From the NCBI GenBank assembly GCA_013397455.1, contig VYZB01000752.1, forward strand, positions 26,276 to 90,275: 64,000 nucleotides of DNA. The letters run 5' to 3'. Below, one piece after another: positions 29,101 to 41,385 of the stretch. A program made the position numbers and the translations under genes. The stretch is from Crotophaga sulcirostris (lineage: Eukaryota; Chordata; Aves; Cuculiformes; Crotophagidae). The notes under the pieces are model-generated. The model was not told the DNA's origin and did not search any database. It saw only the letters and a list, made by a program, of their open reading frames with translations. Within the stretch, counting starts at the first letter, position 1; each line of letters starts with the position of its first letter.

Positions 29101-30796
29101 GAGGCCTCTCTGGATTTGGTGCTCAGGCAGAAAAAGAGAAAAGAGCTGAGTGGAACTCAACAGTTTCAAGCTCTTGAGCAAATCAGAGACCTCCTGTCAC
29201 ACTGGCTGTGCATGGGATATGGTCTTCTATCATCCCACTCTCACCCTCCTGCACCCTTAGACTTGCAGTAAAATATTGGACTTCTTCATAATTTCTTTAA
29301 CTCTCTTACTACTTATTGCCAGACCTTGCAGAAACAGTTAAAACATCTCTTAATTCCCGTTTCACAGCATCTCTTCATTCCAATTTCCAGGGCAGCTCTG
29401 CAGCGACAGTCAGGATTTATTTCTTCTTGAAAATACAGACTAAGTCCTAGACACAATCACACTATATCACCTCCCTGTGCAGAGGTTGTCTTCACATTCT
29501 GCTACATTCGCTGTGAGTTTCTATATTATTTTAACACAGAAATTTTGTTTAATTACATTAACTCTGCTTTTATAGCTGTTAGCTTATCTGATAACCAAAA
29601 TACGGTCAATGGGTCCAAGAGCCAAGGAGAATGTGGTACTCGAGCATGTTTTACACAATCCAGAGCCCTGACAAATAACAATATAAAGCAAAATATTAAA
29701 TAACTCATGCAACACACTGCAAGTACTGGCTAATGAGAAAATACAATCTTCAGGATGTGTATCTGACAGAGGGCTTGACAAAACCAGCAAACTCTCTTCC
29801 AACGAATCCTCTTCCAGCCTCAACAGCTTAAATCTGCTCATTCTGGCTGCAATGTTACATCCGTTTGCTTCTCACACTATAATCCCCTCTTTTAAACAGT
29901 CAATGGCAATCATTACACAGTGTAAACTGATCACAGTCTCCTCATTTTAACTTCAGCAGTTGCCCCAGTCAGACAGCAAATCTGAGGGGTCCTCCTCGCT
30001 TTTTGAACAACTGCTTTTCGTGGCCGCTGAGCTAATTCCTGGATTTGAAGAAAGGAGCGTTGCAAAGCAGAGCTGCGTTTGTATCGCAGCAATTACAGCC
30101 CAGCCATCTGCACAGGACCAGCACACACGCACACGGGAGCGACAGCAACAAACACTGCTCTTTGCAGCAGGAGGGGAACGTTTCACCACCACACACTGAG
30201 AAGAATAACCTAAAAAAAGCAATAGCCCTTGGTGACGAGCTACCTCCTGCACATTTAAAGCTACACAATACAGGAGCAAGAGCTCCTGCACAGAAACAGG
30301 GGCCCTTTAACAAAAAAAACCATGAGTTTCCTAGAAACCAAAGGTGATGATCTTCTATAATCCTCTCCCACGGCCAGTTCCTCAGCTTACTTTCCTCCCT
30401 CCTCATTCTATCTGACTGGTAAAAGTGGGCAAAGATGTGATCATAATAAAACACCCACTGTCTGCTTTTGTCTCTGGATTGAGGTGATGGCAAGGATCTC
30501 TGCAGAAAACAAAACCTCACTGCCGATGAAGTAATTTGAAAACCATCTGTTGTAATTTACTGACTAATGAAGTGAAGGTTTGCTCTCCCCAACCTCAGTG
30601 CAATTTGCCATTTTTCCAGCAAATATATAAAATGCCACTGGCCTCTTCTAGAAGTCTCTGTGACAGCCTCGAGGGGACCATCCAAACTCTCCTCACCCTT
30701 GGCCGATGTAAAATCCCCAAACTTGGTTTGACCCGCACTGAAAAGCATTACAGTAGGGCCAGCTTTGCAATGCTCTAGTAGTAAATTCTCTCCCAG

Positions 30797-30909
30797 GGGC
30801 TGGTATGCTGGCAGTAAAGGACAAGATCACACAGAATATACAGCGAACCCGAGTGAAGCTGGAGCTCACAGCAGAATTGATTGACGGAGGTTCAGATGCA
30901 ACTCGAAAG
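30797..30909 (+). other. Orphan exon-like open segment, product not recognised
   Basis: TCTCTCCCAG precedes the segment and CGAAAG|GTAAAA ends it, so both splice signals are plausible, though the pyrimidine tract is short. An ATG at 30,805 opens 35 codons that end flush at the donor; the peptide begins MLAVKDKITQNIQRTRVKLE and continues LTAELIDGGSDATRK, hydrophilic and helix-prone like a real coding exon. I do not recognise the family, and no partner exon was identified on either side. It could be an exon of an unannotated gene or lncRNA, a relic of a lost gene, or chance. The frame runs on past the donor for about 21 codons before a stop. Confidence 0.2.
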
Positions 30910-33900
30910 GTAAAATCATGTGTTACTTCACCATTTCTTCTTTTATCTTATATAGCGAATCACCACCCTTGACTTTGAACTCCTTCCCTCTTCTCTTTTT
31001 TTAATGCCTGTTCATTTCTTTTGATGTCTGAAATAAAAATCAGTGTGCTGGAAACACTGCAGTTAATATGTGGGAATCCAAGCGTTGCATTCCTAGTGGG
31101 ATCCCATCTGATTTCAGGTGCATCCCATTGACCTCATACCCCATACACTGGCAGCTATATTTTGTTAAAGGCTGATTTAAAAAAGCATATGAGAAAAGTT
31201 TATTTAATTAAAAAAAGAAATAGCCTGATCTTGGCAGAATTTCCCACTGATGCTTTAGGGAGGTTTATATCTTGCCTGTAGTTGCAGCCTTCATCCTTTG
31301 CACATTTTTCTTCCGTTATGTCTGCAACTCCTTTCCATACTAGCAGGTATAATGATGTTGGGACTCTAAGCACCAAAGTACGGGAGTGTGCTGACATCAG
31401 GCATGAAGCATTGCACCAGGAGACTGGAAAGGCATTTTAAAGCGTATCATTTCAAGACTGGAACACCATATATTTTCTCTGCTTTTTGTAGCTTTCTTTA
31501 AGAAGTCTTTTTGGAATGAACCGCTGATTCAGCATTGCCTCCTGGCAAGCTATGAGGGAGTGATGATGTGACACTGAAACACTAGACCCAGGACTGGAAC
31601 AGAACCTTAGATCAGCAAAGCCAGTCTTCTGCCACGGCAGAAAGCACATCATCCAAGCCTTCAGATTACTGAGGTTTTCTAAGGTGGCAAGCAAAATACT
31701 GTTAAGTTTTGCAGCCAGTGAGACAGCAGGAATAAAGCATGGCTCGCTGTCTGAGACCACCCAGGCAGGGATGGCCTGCCTCCTGAAATGCTTCCCAGCA
31801 TTATTTATCACAGCCTCTCTGGCCACGGCAGCTCTCCTTCTCCAGCACCGCTTGCCAACTTTCCTTGTTTTGGCGCCTAGTATGGAGAAAACTCTCCTTT
31901 TTGCCAGGTGAAATGTATTCGATGAACTGAGGGTATTTGGTAGTAAATTCTTGCTAGGGTTTTGTTCAACGTTACTTGGGTCTAATGCAGTATTTTCATC
32001 TGGTCCCTCGGTGCTGCAGCCTTTATGGGTGCTGAGATGCTCATTTTATAGCTCCTGTTATTTCTTTCTCTGTTCCAAGCCATTCTGCTGTGCAGGTGCC
32101 TGACTGATTTGAGCACACAATTGTGTTTTCAGATGCAAGGACCTGAAAGATATTTCTGTTTCTCCAAACTCCTGGGCATTTTCCAGCAGTTTCTCTGCAG
32201 TCTGTGTCATCTGCTTTGAAGACACTTGGCATCTTTCCTTTGAGTCTTTTGTCACAGGTTTGGTGTCACCAGTTCAGGAACAGACCTGGTTTAGATTAAA
32301 GCAGTAGTTTTTCTGCAGCTTCTACAACTGCAATTTCAGCCTGTATATTTTTCTTCAGGGTTGTGCTTGTAACTCGCATTGTCTCTGCAGCAATCGGGTT
32401 GTGTCATCATGTGCTTTCAGTGGCTGCCAACTCCCTTTCTTCTCCTGCATAGCTTGGGGGAAGTCAGGGTAACCTGGCAGGCTCTGATCTGCCCATCTTG
32501 TTCACCTTCCCTTTGCTCTTTGCATGTTCCTGCCTGGTTTTGTGTCCAGTGTGACTCTAGATTTTATAGACTGCAACTCCATGAGTTTCTGCAAGCCATT
32601 CCTGTCAGGAAGGTGCAAAATTTCACCCTTCAAATCACCACAGCATGGTGTAATATTTCCTTTTTTTTTTTTTTTCCCCCTGGAAACTGTGACATAAGCA
32701 CTTCCCTAGATGTCACTACTGCTTACATCTCTTATTATCCAAAGCAAATTCCATCACTGGTTTTCTTTGCAGTCTCACATTGATTTCTGGATATTACCAG
32801 AAAGTGCCTCCAGCACAGAATAGCTTATCATAGCAGCATTTACAAAAACAGGTCTTGTCTTTAACCTTAAGCCAGAACTCATAGTCTAAGATAAAGTGGT
32901 GCCAGACCACACAGTTCATCTCTAAGATGGAGGTATAAGCCTTGGAGTCTGGCTTCACTCCCAGGCAGATGCCAGCCATAGCCACATCCTGCTCGGAAGG
33001 GTTGGCCAGCTCTAGTTTCTCTTGCTTTGGCTGTTATTCAGCACTAGATTCACAATAAAGCTTAGTGACAGATGCAATAAGCCCATCTCTCATCCACCTC
33101 CCATTGCTACCAATGCAGCATTATGATTTTTGTCAGGTATTTCTTGACCCTCTCAACTCTTTCAGTGCTTAATGCAGCTTCTAGCGAAGCATTGCCATCA
33201 AATCCTATCCTAATCCTATCCTAATCCTATTTTTTTGCCATCAAGGCAAAAAATAAAAATGCTTGAATTGGGAATTCAGTTCATCTGAGTGCTCCTTCAC
33301 CCTTCATGTCTGTTCACGTATATATAAAATTGACAGCTGACTTGTTTTTAAATGAATTTACACACACTGACAATTATTTAGCACTCCTCGACATTACTCC
33401 AAAGTCAATGCGAGCAAGTTAATAAACTGTACATGTTACCTTTCCACTAGCACCGTGGCCTACATATACATGGTCTGACAGCTGATGGAAGCTTTAATGA
33501 CTCAGTGTTCTTCCAGAACTGTCAGTAAGAGGCATTTCCAGTAGCACAGTGCCAGCTAAGCCTTAATCAGAGTCTAAACCTCTGCTGTTTAAATGCAATT
33601 TAAACTCCACCTGCTGGCTGAGCTCCTTAATGGCATCATATCTCCCCATACAGACGGTAAAGGTGCTTAAGGATGCTCCCCTTTCAGCGGAAAGGGGCTT
33701 AAGAAAGATCTCATGATACATCCCATTAAGAAAAATACTAGGCAAGACTTTCTAAAGTGATTAATGATCTCTATAGCTCTGTTCATTAGAAACATGTCTA
33801 AAAGATCTGATTTGCAAAATCACTAATCACATTTGAAAATGTTGGCCACTACAGCCCAGAAATGTTCTGAAATGCAAATGGGTCTAAGGAGAAGCAACAA

Positions 33901-36240
33901 ATGTCCTCTCCATTAAAAAAAAAAAAAAAAGGACCACATTTCATGAAGATTGCTTGAAAGAGCAGTTTGGGTGACCAGATGTTGCTTTGTTTGTCAAATC
34001 CACTTTCCAGAGATATATTTCAAGTAATTGTATAACAGTGGACTTCACTAATTGTACATACACATGCAGAACACGATGCATACGCACAATAATGAAGGTA
34101 ATGGGATTGGTGCAGAAAGTTGATATTTACTTCTCCAGGGATTCCTGCATGCCTGTGTTTTTACAAAACCATACATTGAAAGAAAACTAGGATTTTGTTT
34201 TCTCTTTATTTTACTACCTAAAAAGTAACTTCAGTGGAAAAACAATCCATAGAGCAGTTTAAGAATATGAGGTGCACTCAAGAGAAATGCTGTGTGCTAG
34301 TAAATGCTTCCATGTGTGATAAGGGTAATTCAGCATAAAACCACACATCTCTTACTTTCTCAAAACTGGCCAGACCTTAGAAAAATGTTATGCTCTTAAT
34401 GAGACAGAAACCTCTGAGAACTTGGTGCATAGCATATAGGGAAATCAAAAATTAATTTAAGAGGCATATTCCCAAGCTCTAGGGGGTATTCACAATAACC
34501 AGTACACTCAGGAAGTCACCAAATACTGACTATTTTCTTCTCCAAATAGTACATAGAAATATTTAGATTTTCATTTTGTTTCACATTCATATTTTCTATT
34601 CATTTATTATCCAATAAACAGTTTATATGACCATATTCCTATTGTATGAATTGTTTGGAAAGTATTCACCACAACTATCAACCAGAGAATGCTTTATTTT
34701 CCACAGTTCAATTTGTGGGACAGGTCAACTGACACTTGAGACTAATTCTACTTGCCTGGTTGATCCACAAGGTTCAGAACAACCCTCTAAGCACTTCCAA
34801 GCAAATATCCTGGCGTATTTCTCATCAATATTCACCGCAGTGCTTTCCATAAGCCATTTTTCATGGACAAAAATTTCATCAGATGAATTAACAAGAAGCA
34901 AGTAGAAGGGAACAACATATCCCAAAATTAATTGTAGGGCTTTATGTAAATAAAACAACAGGGAATATTTTCCAGGAAAAAAAAGTGTTACAGGCACCCA
35001 CTTATTCTCATTGTGTCTAGTGACATAATCTGAAGACAATAGAAAAAAAGTCTGTCTCACATCTCTAGGCTTTTGCTTGGCTTTAGCACAGTGATGTTCT
35101 CGTCCCTCTCTAATTGGTAAAACAATGTTGCTCCTTCTTCTTCCATGGACTATGCAGAAGGGTTGGACTGTCAAAGCACAGAAGGATGGACCTATTCACC
35201 TGGTGATACAGTTGGCTGGTTACCCCATCAAAAGCAGCACATGTAGGCGCAATCATCTTGCAAAGCGCACTAGGGGAAAAGAAAAAGTAAGTCCGAGCGA
35301 TAATCACTGGGTTTCTCATTAACATGTGTAAACTCTTTAAAAGCAGAAGTTCTGAGTAGTTCTCAAGAAGCCAAGACTTTAGATAGAAATAATTAGTTAT
35401 GGTTCAGACCCTCAGCATCTGTTCACTGTCAGCCAACACAGCCAATCTGGAATTAGCAGGAGCGGCTGACGAGGCTTGGCCCACCGGACAGGCAGCCAGC
35501 ACTGCAAGAGATTGCTGCTGCCAGGAGCCTGGGGGTGTGATACAGGTGACTCCTGCAGAGGGAGATGTTGCTTTGTTTCCTTATTTTAAAGTTTTTATTT
35601 GTACATGCCGTGGGAAAATCTTCATGTGCTCCAGTTACTGCGCAGACACTTCTCAACGTGTAGACTGTTAAGGTGAGAAAAGCATGCACGAGAACTTGTC
35701 ACTCATGTCTACTGCTCTAATCAATTGTTTCCATTGTTCCCATATGCAGCTTTTCTTTAGATTTCTACTCCAAAAGGAGCTAAAGGTAGACTGCTACAAA
35801 GTGACAGTAGCAACTTCCCAAATCTTGTTGAGTCAGAATTACTAAATTTATAATTCATGACTGCTTTCTTAACCTGTCCTTATAGCATTTCCCAAAGAGA
35901 GATGGAGGCTGAAACTGTCCTTAAAAAGTAACACAACTACTGCCCCCCCAGTTCTACCAAGCCTTTTGGGTCCTTCAGCAAAGCCTGGGGGGGAACCATG
36001 TCACACGGCACTACTTTTGACCTGAACATGCAGGCAAAATCCATATTTCCATGTCCATCAGCAACAAGCATCCAGCACCGTCATGTTTCATTCTGTACCC
36101 TCCATACAGAGAAGGTACTTCTAAATAAACAGAAGAAACAACGGTCTCTCTGATATCAATGAATTTATGAAGTTCAGTTTAAGCTGAGGACATTAACCTC
36201 TTGTAAGCTTTTGTTTGCTAGGAGAGTTGGTGATCTTCAC
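30910..36240. other. Intergenic DNA, no gene confirmed; several minus-strand open stretches
   Basis: The minus strand is unusually open in pieces: 31,452-31,826 (124 codons), 32,041-32,255 (two overlapping frames, one rich in Gln, Glu and Lys), 32,794-32,985 and 34,725-35,174 (149 codons). No piece shows a domain I can name, and stops or frame changes separate them. They could be the remains of an old gene or lncRNA exons, or chance. Simple repeats at 32,661-32,675, 33,192-33,244 and 33,915-33,930 also lie here. Confidence 0.55.
33192..33244. repeat. AATCCTATCCT tandem repeat framed by a 10-bp direct repeat
   Basis: The unit AATCCTATCCT is present 2.7 times (33,201-33,230). The block is flanked by TTGCCATCAA at 33,192-33,201 and again at 33,235-33,244. 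The framing repeat suggests that the tandem block arose by insertion or slippage between the two copies; this is inference. Confidence 0.9.
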
Positions 36241-36470
36241 ATCCTAGAATGCTAGTATGGTTTGGGTTGGAAGGGACCTCAAAGCCCACCCAGTTCCACC
36301 CCCTGCCATGGGCTGGGACACCTCCCACTGGATCAGGGGGCTCAAAGCCCCATCCAACCTGGTCTTGAAAACCTCCAGGGATGGAACATCCACCACTTCT
36401 CTGGGCAACCCGGGCCAGGGCCTCACCACCACCACAGTAAAAGAAGTTTTGTTTAATTTAAAGAGTAGGG
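36241..36470 (-). mobile_element. CR1 LINE 3' end, antisense
   Basis: On the plus strand this reads as the reverse complement of a CR1 3' end: TTTGGGTTGGAAGGGACCTC, CCCCCTGCCATGGGCTGGGA, CAAAGCCCCATCCAACCTGG, CCAGGGATGGAACATCCACC and TTCTCTGGGCAACCCGGGCC, then fading homology. Translated on the minus strand it gives the family's conserved C-terminal peptide (GLPREVVDVPSLEVFKTRLD), still open for 63 codons. It is a truncated, non-autonomous copy. It sits in the upstream intergenic region, opposite in direction to the CR1 cluster near 42 kb. Confidence 0.95.
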
Positions 36471-39400
36471 TTTTTTCTCAAGAGATGGAAAGGAAAGCCT
36501 CTGATTTCATTGCTGCCTGATATTATTGCGAACTCTTAATTCTCTTGATTCCTTCATGAACTATTTTCTATATAATGTCTGTTGTCCAGCACAGGAGCTT
36601 TTTAAATTAATATTCCTCAGAGAGGTGATCTGATTTTGCTTTTGCAGGCAAAGAAATGGGCCCGTTTTAAAAATATCCTCTTATTTGAAATGATGTAGCA
36701 TAGTGCTCTCATGCAGAACAGCAGTTAGTAAAGTATTCCATAGCAACAGCCACATCTTAATAGAAGATCATCTCCTGGACATCTCCCTCTGCATTTCTGC
36801 AATTACTGACTATGTCTCCTACCATCTGCAATTATATAAAATCCCTCTGGCAACTATAGCTATTGCTTACATGGAAAATTAATGTTGGGGAAGCAATGAA
36901 ATCTAATAACTAAAAATAAGAAACATGAGTTATTACTACATGACTATCCACCAAGCTTTTCACCAGCTACTGGGAACCATTGAGCACATCATCACGGGAT
37001 GTAATTTTGAATCCTCTGACTTAATAATATAAATCATAGCTCTTAGATTTAATACTTTCTTTGCACAATAACATAGAACTTTCCCCAGCCACTTGACATT
37101 AAAAATGCAGTCGTGCAAGAGGCTGTTTTGAATACCAGAAGAGAATGAACTGCTTTGCTTAATGCACAACCTGGAATCAGGTTAACCACGAAGCAGAAGG
37201 CTGACTACATGAGACAGACAAGGGTGTCTGTTCTCTATGTGCTTCAGGGTGCTTTAGTCTTATTTTAGAGTACGCTTCCTCCACATTGCTGGGAAACAAG
37301 CACTAACATTTCCTGATGTCACTGTGTCATACAGCTGTTGGGCTACTGATTTTATAACTCAAAACTGCATTTAGCTTTTATTTGGAAGAAGCAGGTTTTG
37401 AAATGCATTATATCTGCTATTAATATTATCCCTAACCTACAGATTAGTTATGATTTTACAGATTTTGGTCATTTTTTGAGTCACAGCATCCAATAGCTGT
37501 ATGAATGAGCTGGGTTATCATAATTATAGTGGCTCTCATTTTACAGATTCAAAATGGAAAAAGTTTTCCTTCCCTTAAAAATAAGTGACTTTTTTTTAAA
37601 GAGAATTTCAATGGTCCTAAGCATTTTTTTTATAGGGTGCATAAGCATTGATAAAAACTTCCATAGTTGATATTTTTCTAGAGGAAAGCAATTATTAAAA
37701 TGTCATAGATACTTGAGAAAGCTGGTTGGCACAAATTTCATTTTTTGGAAAAAAATAAAAGGTAGCCTGTCTACAAAAATTTGAAACAAAAGAAGGAAAT
37801 TATCTGTAATAACTTATCTTTGTCTGCCAGCCTGGGAAACAAATCCCAGACATCCACTTCTTGTGCCCTGAAAGTATTAATCTTACTACAACACATTAGA
37901 ACCAGTTGGCACTTCTGCTATAGAACAACACACCTGGTAATAAAAGAGAGTCGACAGTGCCTTGAGAACTGTTGAGGCAGAAACAAATAATTGTTTCCCA
38001 TGTTCAGAAGAGGGGGAATATCCTCACAATTTTCGTGACTTGGATGTCAAAGGAAAGAGTGACTATCTGAAAATGGAATTAATTCTGTTCACCTGTGTGA
38101 GATAAAGGCTGAGTGTAAAACAGCAGCTTACTTTGAAAAAATCAGCTGTCAGTTTTTGAAGCATGCAGGAAACCAAACTGCAGTTCTCTCTTTGTCTAGA
38201 TAATGAAGACTAAGAGGGATCATTAAGATCAATGGTTCCGACACTGCAGAAAACAGGGATCAAAACACACCATGGTTCCACATCTCACTTGAAGAAGCTC
38301 CAGATCTTGATAGGCTAATTTTGAATAATGGGGAAGCTGCACATCTTTATGATGGCTGAAAACCAGAGCAAAGTGAAAGAAAAGTAAAGACCTGTCTCAT
38401 GCCCAGTCAGGAACTGAAGAGAGGAATTTCTCCACATGTTAAAAACCACGGTGGATTACAGCAATCTGCTGGGAGGCCAGCATCAGCCCTCTGGAAATCA
38501 CAGCTAATACTCTGCTGGGACAGACACTAGGTCTGTGGGTTGCATTAAGAGCATTACTAGCACTGACTGGATTTGGTCAGGATTTTTACGAGGTCACTGT
38601 GTCCATCTAGGGGAGAAGAGAAGAGAGAAGAAGCAAGAATGTCAATAGCATTAGGTACAGGTACATGTATGTGATTGTAACCTGATGGTAAGGAGTTAAT
38701 TGAAGCACGGATTAGTGGTACAGTCTGCAAAAAGAGAGGAAACTAAGAGCTGAAGAAGGTTCAGATAGCCCCTTCAGAGAAGCAGGTCATGTCTGAGGAA
38801 CCTATACTTTCTTTTGACTATGTGAAGATGTAAGGAACAGAGCAGGGACCTGCTGGCTGGGCACACCACATGCTGAAGAGAGATTTCAGCAGACTGAAGT
38901 AACTCAGGACGTGCATTCCGAATATCCAATATAATAAACACACAGAGACAAATAAACACCAATGACAAATGAGGTGACGCATTCAGAATTAAGATAGCTA
39001 TCCTGAAGTGAAAAAGCTTATCTAAGTTTAAGAGGATTACTATCAGTCACAACCCTTCCCACGGCGCTCTGCCCCCCCCCCCCAAGTATTATTTCCTTCT
39101 CCACCACCTATGCTGCATAAACAAGTTAGGTGTTTAAAGTCTCAATCACTCAGAACTATCTCCTGCAAATAGTCCCTTGGGGTTGCTAAAACTGATTACA
39201 GAGTCAGAGTGTCAAAATGAAGTAAGAATACAAGAATGTAGGAATATGAACTGTTTATATTAAACATAAAGAGGCCAGTGCTCTAGAAAGGTGCTTTTTA
39301 TCATTCTATATATAAATAAATACATCTCTAAACTGGCAAAGGGAATAAAATCTAAGCCAAAGTTTGTTTCTGTGAGGTAGTTTATGTAGAGGGTTTTCAC

Positions 39401-41172
39401 AGACTTTTGTAGCAGCAGTCCCTTCTAGACATTCGTAACACACTGTGTGCTTTCGAAATGGGTGTTCTTTGCAGACCCAGTAGATGTTCAGTGTAATAAA
39501 TCTGTGGGAGGTGAGCCAGTCAATGTTAACGTTAAAATGATGGCAACATCCTATTTCACAGACAAATTGTTCAGGCCCTCTGCAAACTCATCCAGCTCTC
39601 GCTTTAGAAATTCTTACCAACTGTGTTTTGAAGGTTTTCTTCAAAACCAAAAAATCCAGAGGCTGCCCTTAAAAAGCAGACAAAATGAATCATGAGAGTA
39701 GAGAAGCATAAAAAGCAACCTACACTGGCTCCCCAGATAACTCTATCTGCCCTGTAGGTCAGCTCCTTCCCATTGTAGCCTTGTATCAACCCCGTTAGAC
39801 AAGGTGGTGGGTTCTTTAAATCCCACATGGGCCTTTGCAGCTCCTCATGTCAACAGAGATGACTTGGAGGTTTAGGGTTTTTATTTTTTAAATAAAATTT
39901 GTGTGGGTGACAGCAAAGCAGAGTGGGAAGAGCCCAGCATCGGAGGACCAGTTCTGTTTGGTGCTCTGCACAGCGCGCGGGAGGGGTTACTGCGTGGGCA
40001 GCACTACCCGCAAGAAAAAAGGGAGCCGAGCTCTGCTGTGGTGTGAACGCAGAGGCGGATGAGGTAGGAGGGAGATGGTGCGTGTGGTTGGGAACACAGG
40101 GAAAGCAGTGTGTCCTCAGCTGTGCAAGATGAGGCATGGCAGATGGCCTAGTAAGTACTGTATCCATATCCTTGAGTTAAGGGCAATCAGGGACTATAGG
40201 GACTTTGCTTAGCAGGGAGTCTTTGTTAGGCAAAACCCGGGTCTGAATAGCATTCAGGTTACAATTAGCACTGAGGAGCACAGTCAGGCCAAGGTTGCAT
40301 TTGACTGTGTGCTGCACAGAAACATAATGAGAGATGTCTTGGGAGAGTCAGAGCTTAGCTGCGCTAAAAAAAAAAAAAAAAGCAGACCAAGCCTGGCCGT
40401 TTATGTGGACGAGAACACCACAATTCTAATGTCTGAGCTTGGGAAGTGGAATTGCACACAGCATTGCTTTTGTAGGCCACATGCATGCAGCCCTGTGTGT
40501 ACCATGTCTTCTCGCCCCTTATTTCAGAAACACTTTTTTGAGTGATGTTTCTCAGGCCAGGGGTAATATTAAACCTAGTTTGTTTTATACAGGCTATGCC
40601 TAGTTCTGTTTTGCTTTCTTCCTTTAAAGCATTTTCTTGCTTTCTGTTTTGTATGACAAGGGTACTGTGAATGTGTGCGACACTGAGCAAAATAAGGAGC
40701 GCTGGAGCTCAGGGTGGTTGATGAGAAGAGTGGGAGAGAAACTCCTTGCCTCTACTAGCTGTTGGTAGTTGCAACAATATTATTCCACTGTGCCACTGCC
40801 CCTGTCATAGCTCTAGCCATGAAAGAACAGTGATGGACACGGGGAAGAGGCTACAGGCTGGCATCCTGTTTTGGGCACTGAAGAAAGGGAATGCTTCATT
40901 CAGGTGGAAGCCAGCAGAAAGGTCTGGGAGCATTAGCGAGTCAGGGGTCTTCCATGACATTCACAACTCCAGTTTTGCCTCTAGTCCCACTGCTGCAAGT
41001 AAAGAGGAAACTCGCTATGACTTGTCTATCCTGCAGCCAAGGACTGCTGTGGCAGCTACCCTCTTCCACTGGCAGGTGGTGGGGAAAGCAACCAGAAGAA
41101 GATAGGAGAGGGTGGCGAGGGGTGCACCTTCTGCTCATCAGCTTGGCAGTGAGAAAGAGGCAGCAGGAACCC
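36471..41172. other. Intergenic DNA upstream of MACROH2A1, no gene recognised
   Basis: AT-rich unique sequence with the C12 run at 39,072-39,083 and an A16 run at 40,366-40,381. GC content rises after about 39.9 kb towards the CpG-rich region. Open frames (119 codons plus at 40,746-41,105 and others) overlap each other and show no domain. Confidence 0.65.
39072..39083. repeat. C12 homopolymer
   Basis: Twelve C bases follow GGCGCTCTG in otherwise AT-rich DNA. Long C runs are rare and error-prone in sequencing, so the count may be off. Confidence 0.9.
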
Positions 41173-41385
41173 ACCCCAGATCAGAGGGCTGGAGCACCTC
41201 CCATATGAGGACAGGCTGAGAGAGTTGGGGTTGTTCAGCCTGGAGAAGAGAAGGCTCTGGGGAGACCTTACAGGTGTCCCTGCCCATGGCAGGGGAGTGG
41301 AACTGGATGGGCTTTGAGGTCCCTTCCAATCCAAACCATTCTATGAATCTGTGATTCTATGACTCTATGATTCTATGATCCAGCA
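41173..41385 (+). mobile_element. CR1 LINE, internally deleted, with ATTCTATG tail repeats
   Basis: The left part (GGGCTGGAGCACCTCC, ATGAGGACAGGCTGAGAGAG, TTCAGCCTGGAGAAGAGAAG, TGGGGAGACCTTA) is joined at about 41,270 directly to the extreme 3' part (CAGGTGTCCCTGCCCATGGC, GGCTTTGAGGTCCCTTCCAA, CCATTCTATGAATC). Compared with the normal CR1 order seen at 42,985-43,660, roughly 250 to 300 bp between these blocks are missing. The 3' end has an unusually long tail of imperfect ATTCTATG/ACTCTATG units from 41,336 to about 41,380. Confidence 0.93.

Larger units (their letters stand above)
16779..30796. other. Intergenic DNA, no gene recognised
   Basis: Mostly AT-rich unique sequence with the 16-bp tandem duplication, the CAC run and the CTCF-like motif. 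A 149-codon minus-strand frame at 25,785-26,234 is the longest; its peptide has no motif I recognise. The rest is short overlapping frames. Nothing here resembles TIFAB, NEUROG1 or CXCL14, the genes found upstream of macroH2A1 in mammals. Confidence 0.65.

Noticed and set aside
34725..35174. 149-codon minus-strand frame as a TIFAB-like or other intergenic gene
   Set aside because: No forkhead-associated motif, no similarity to any family I know, and codon content no different from the surrounding AT-rich DNA.
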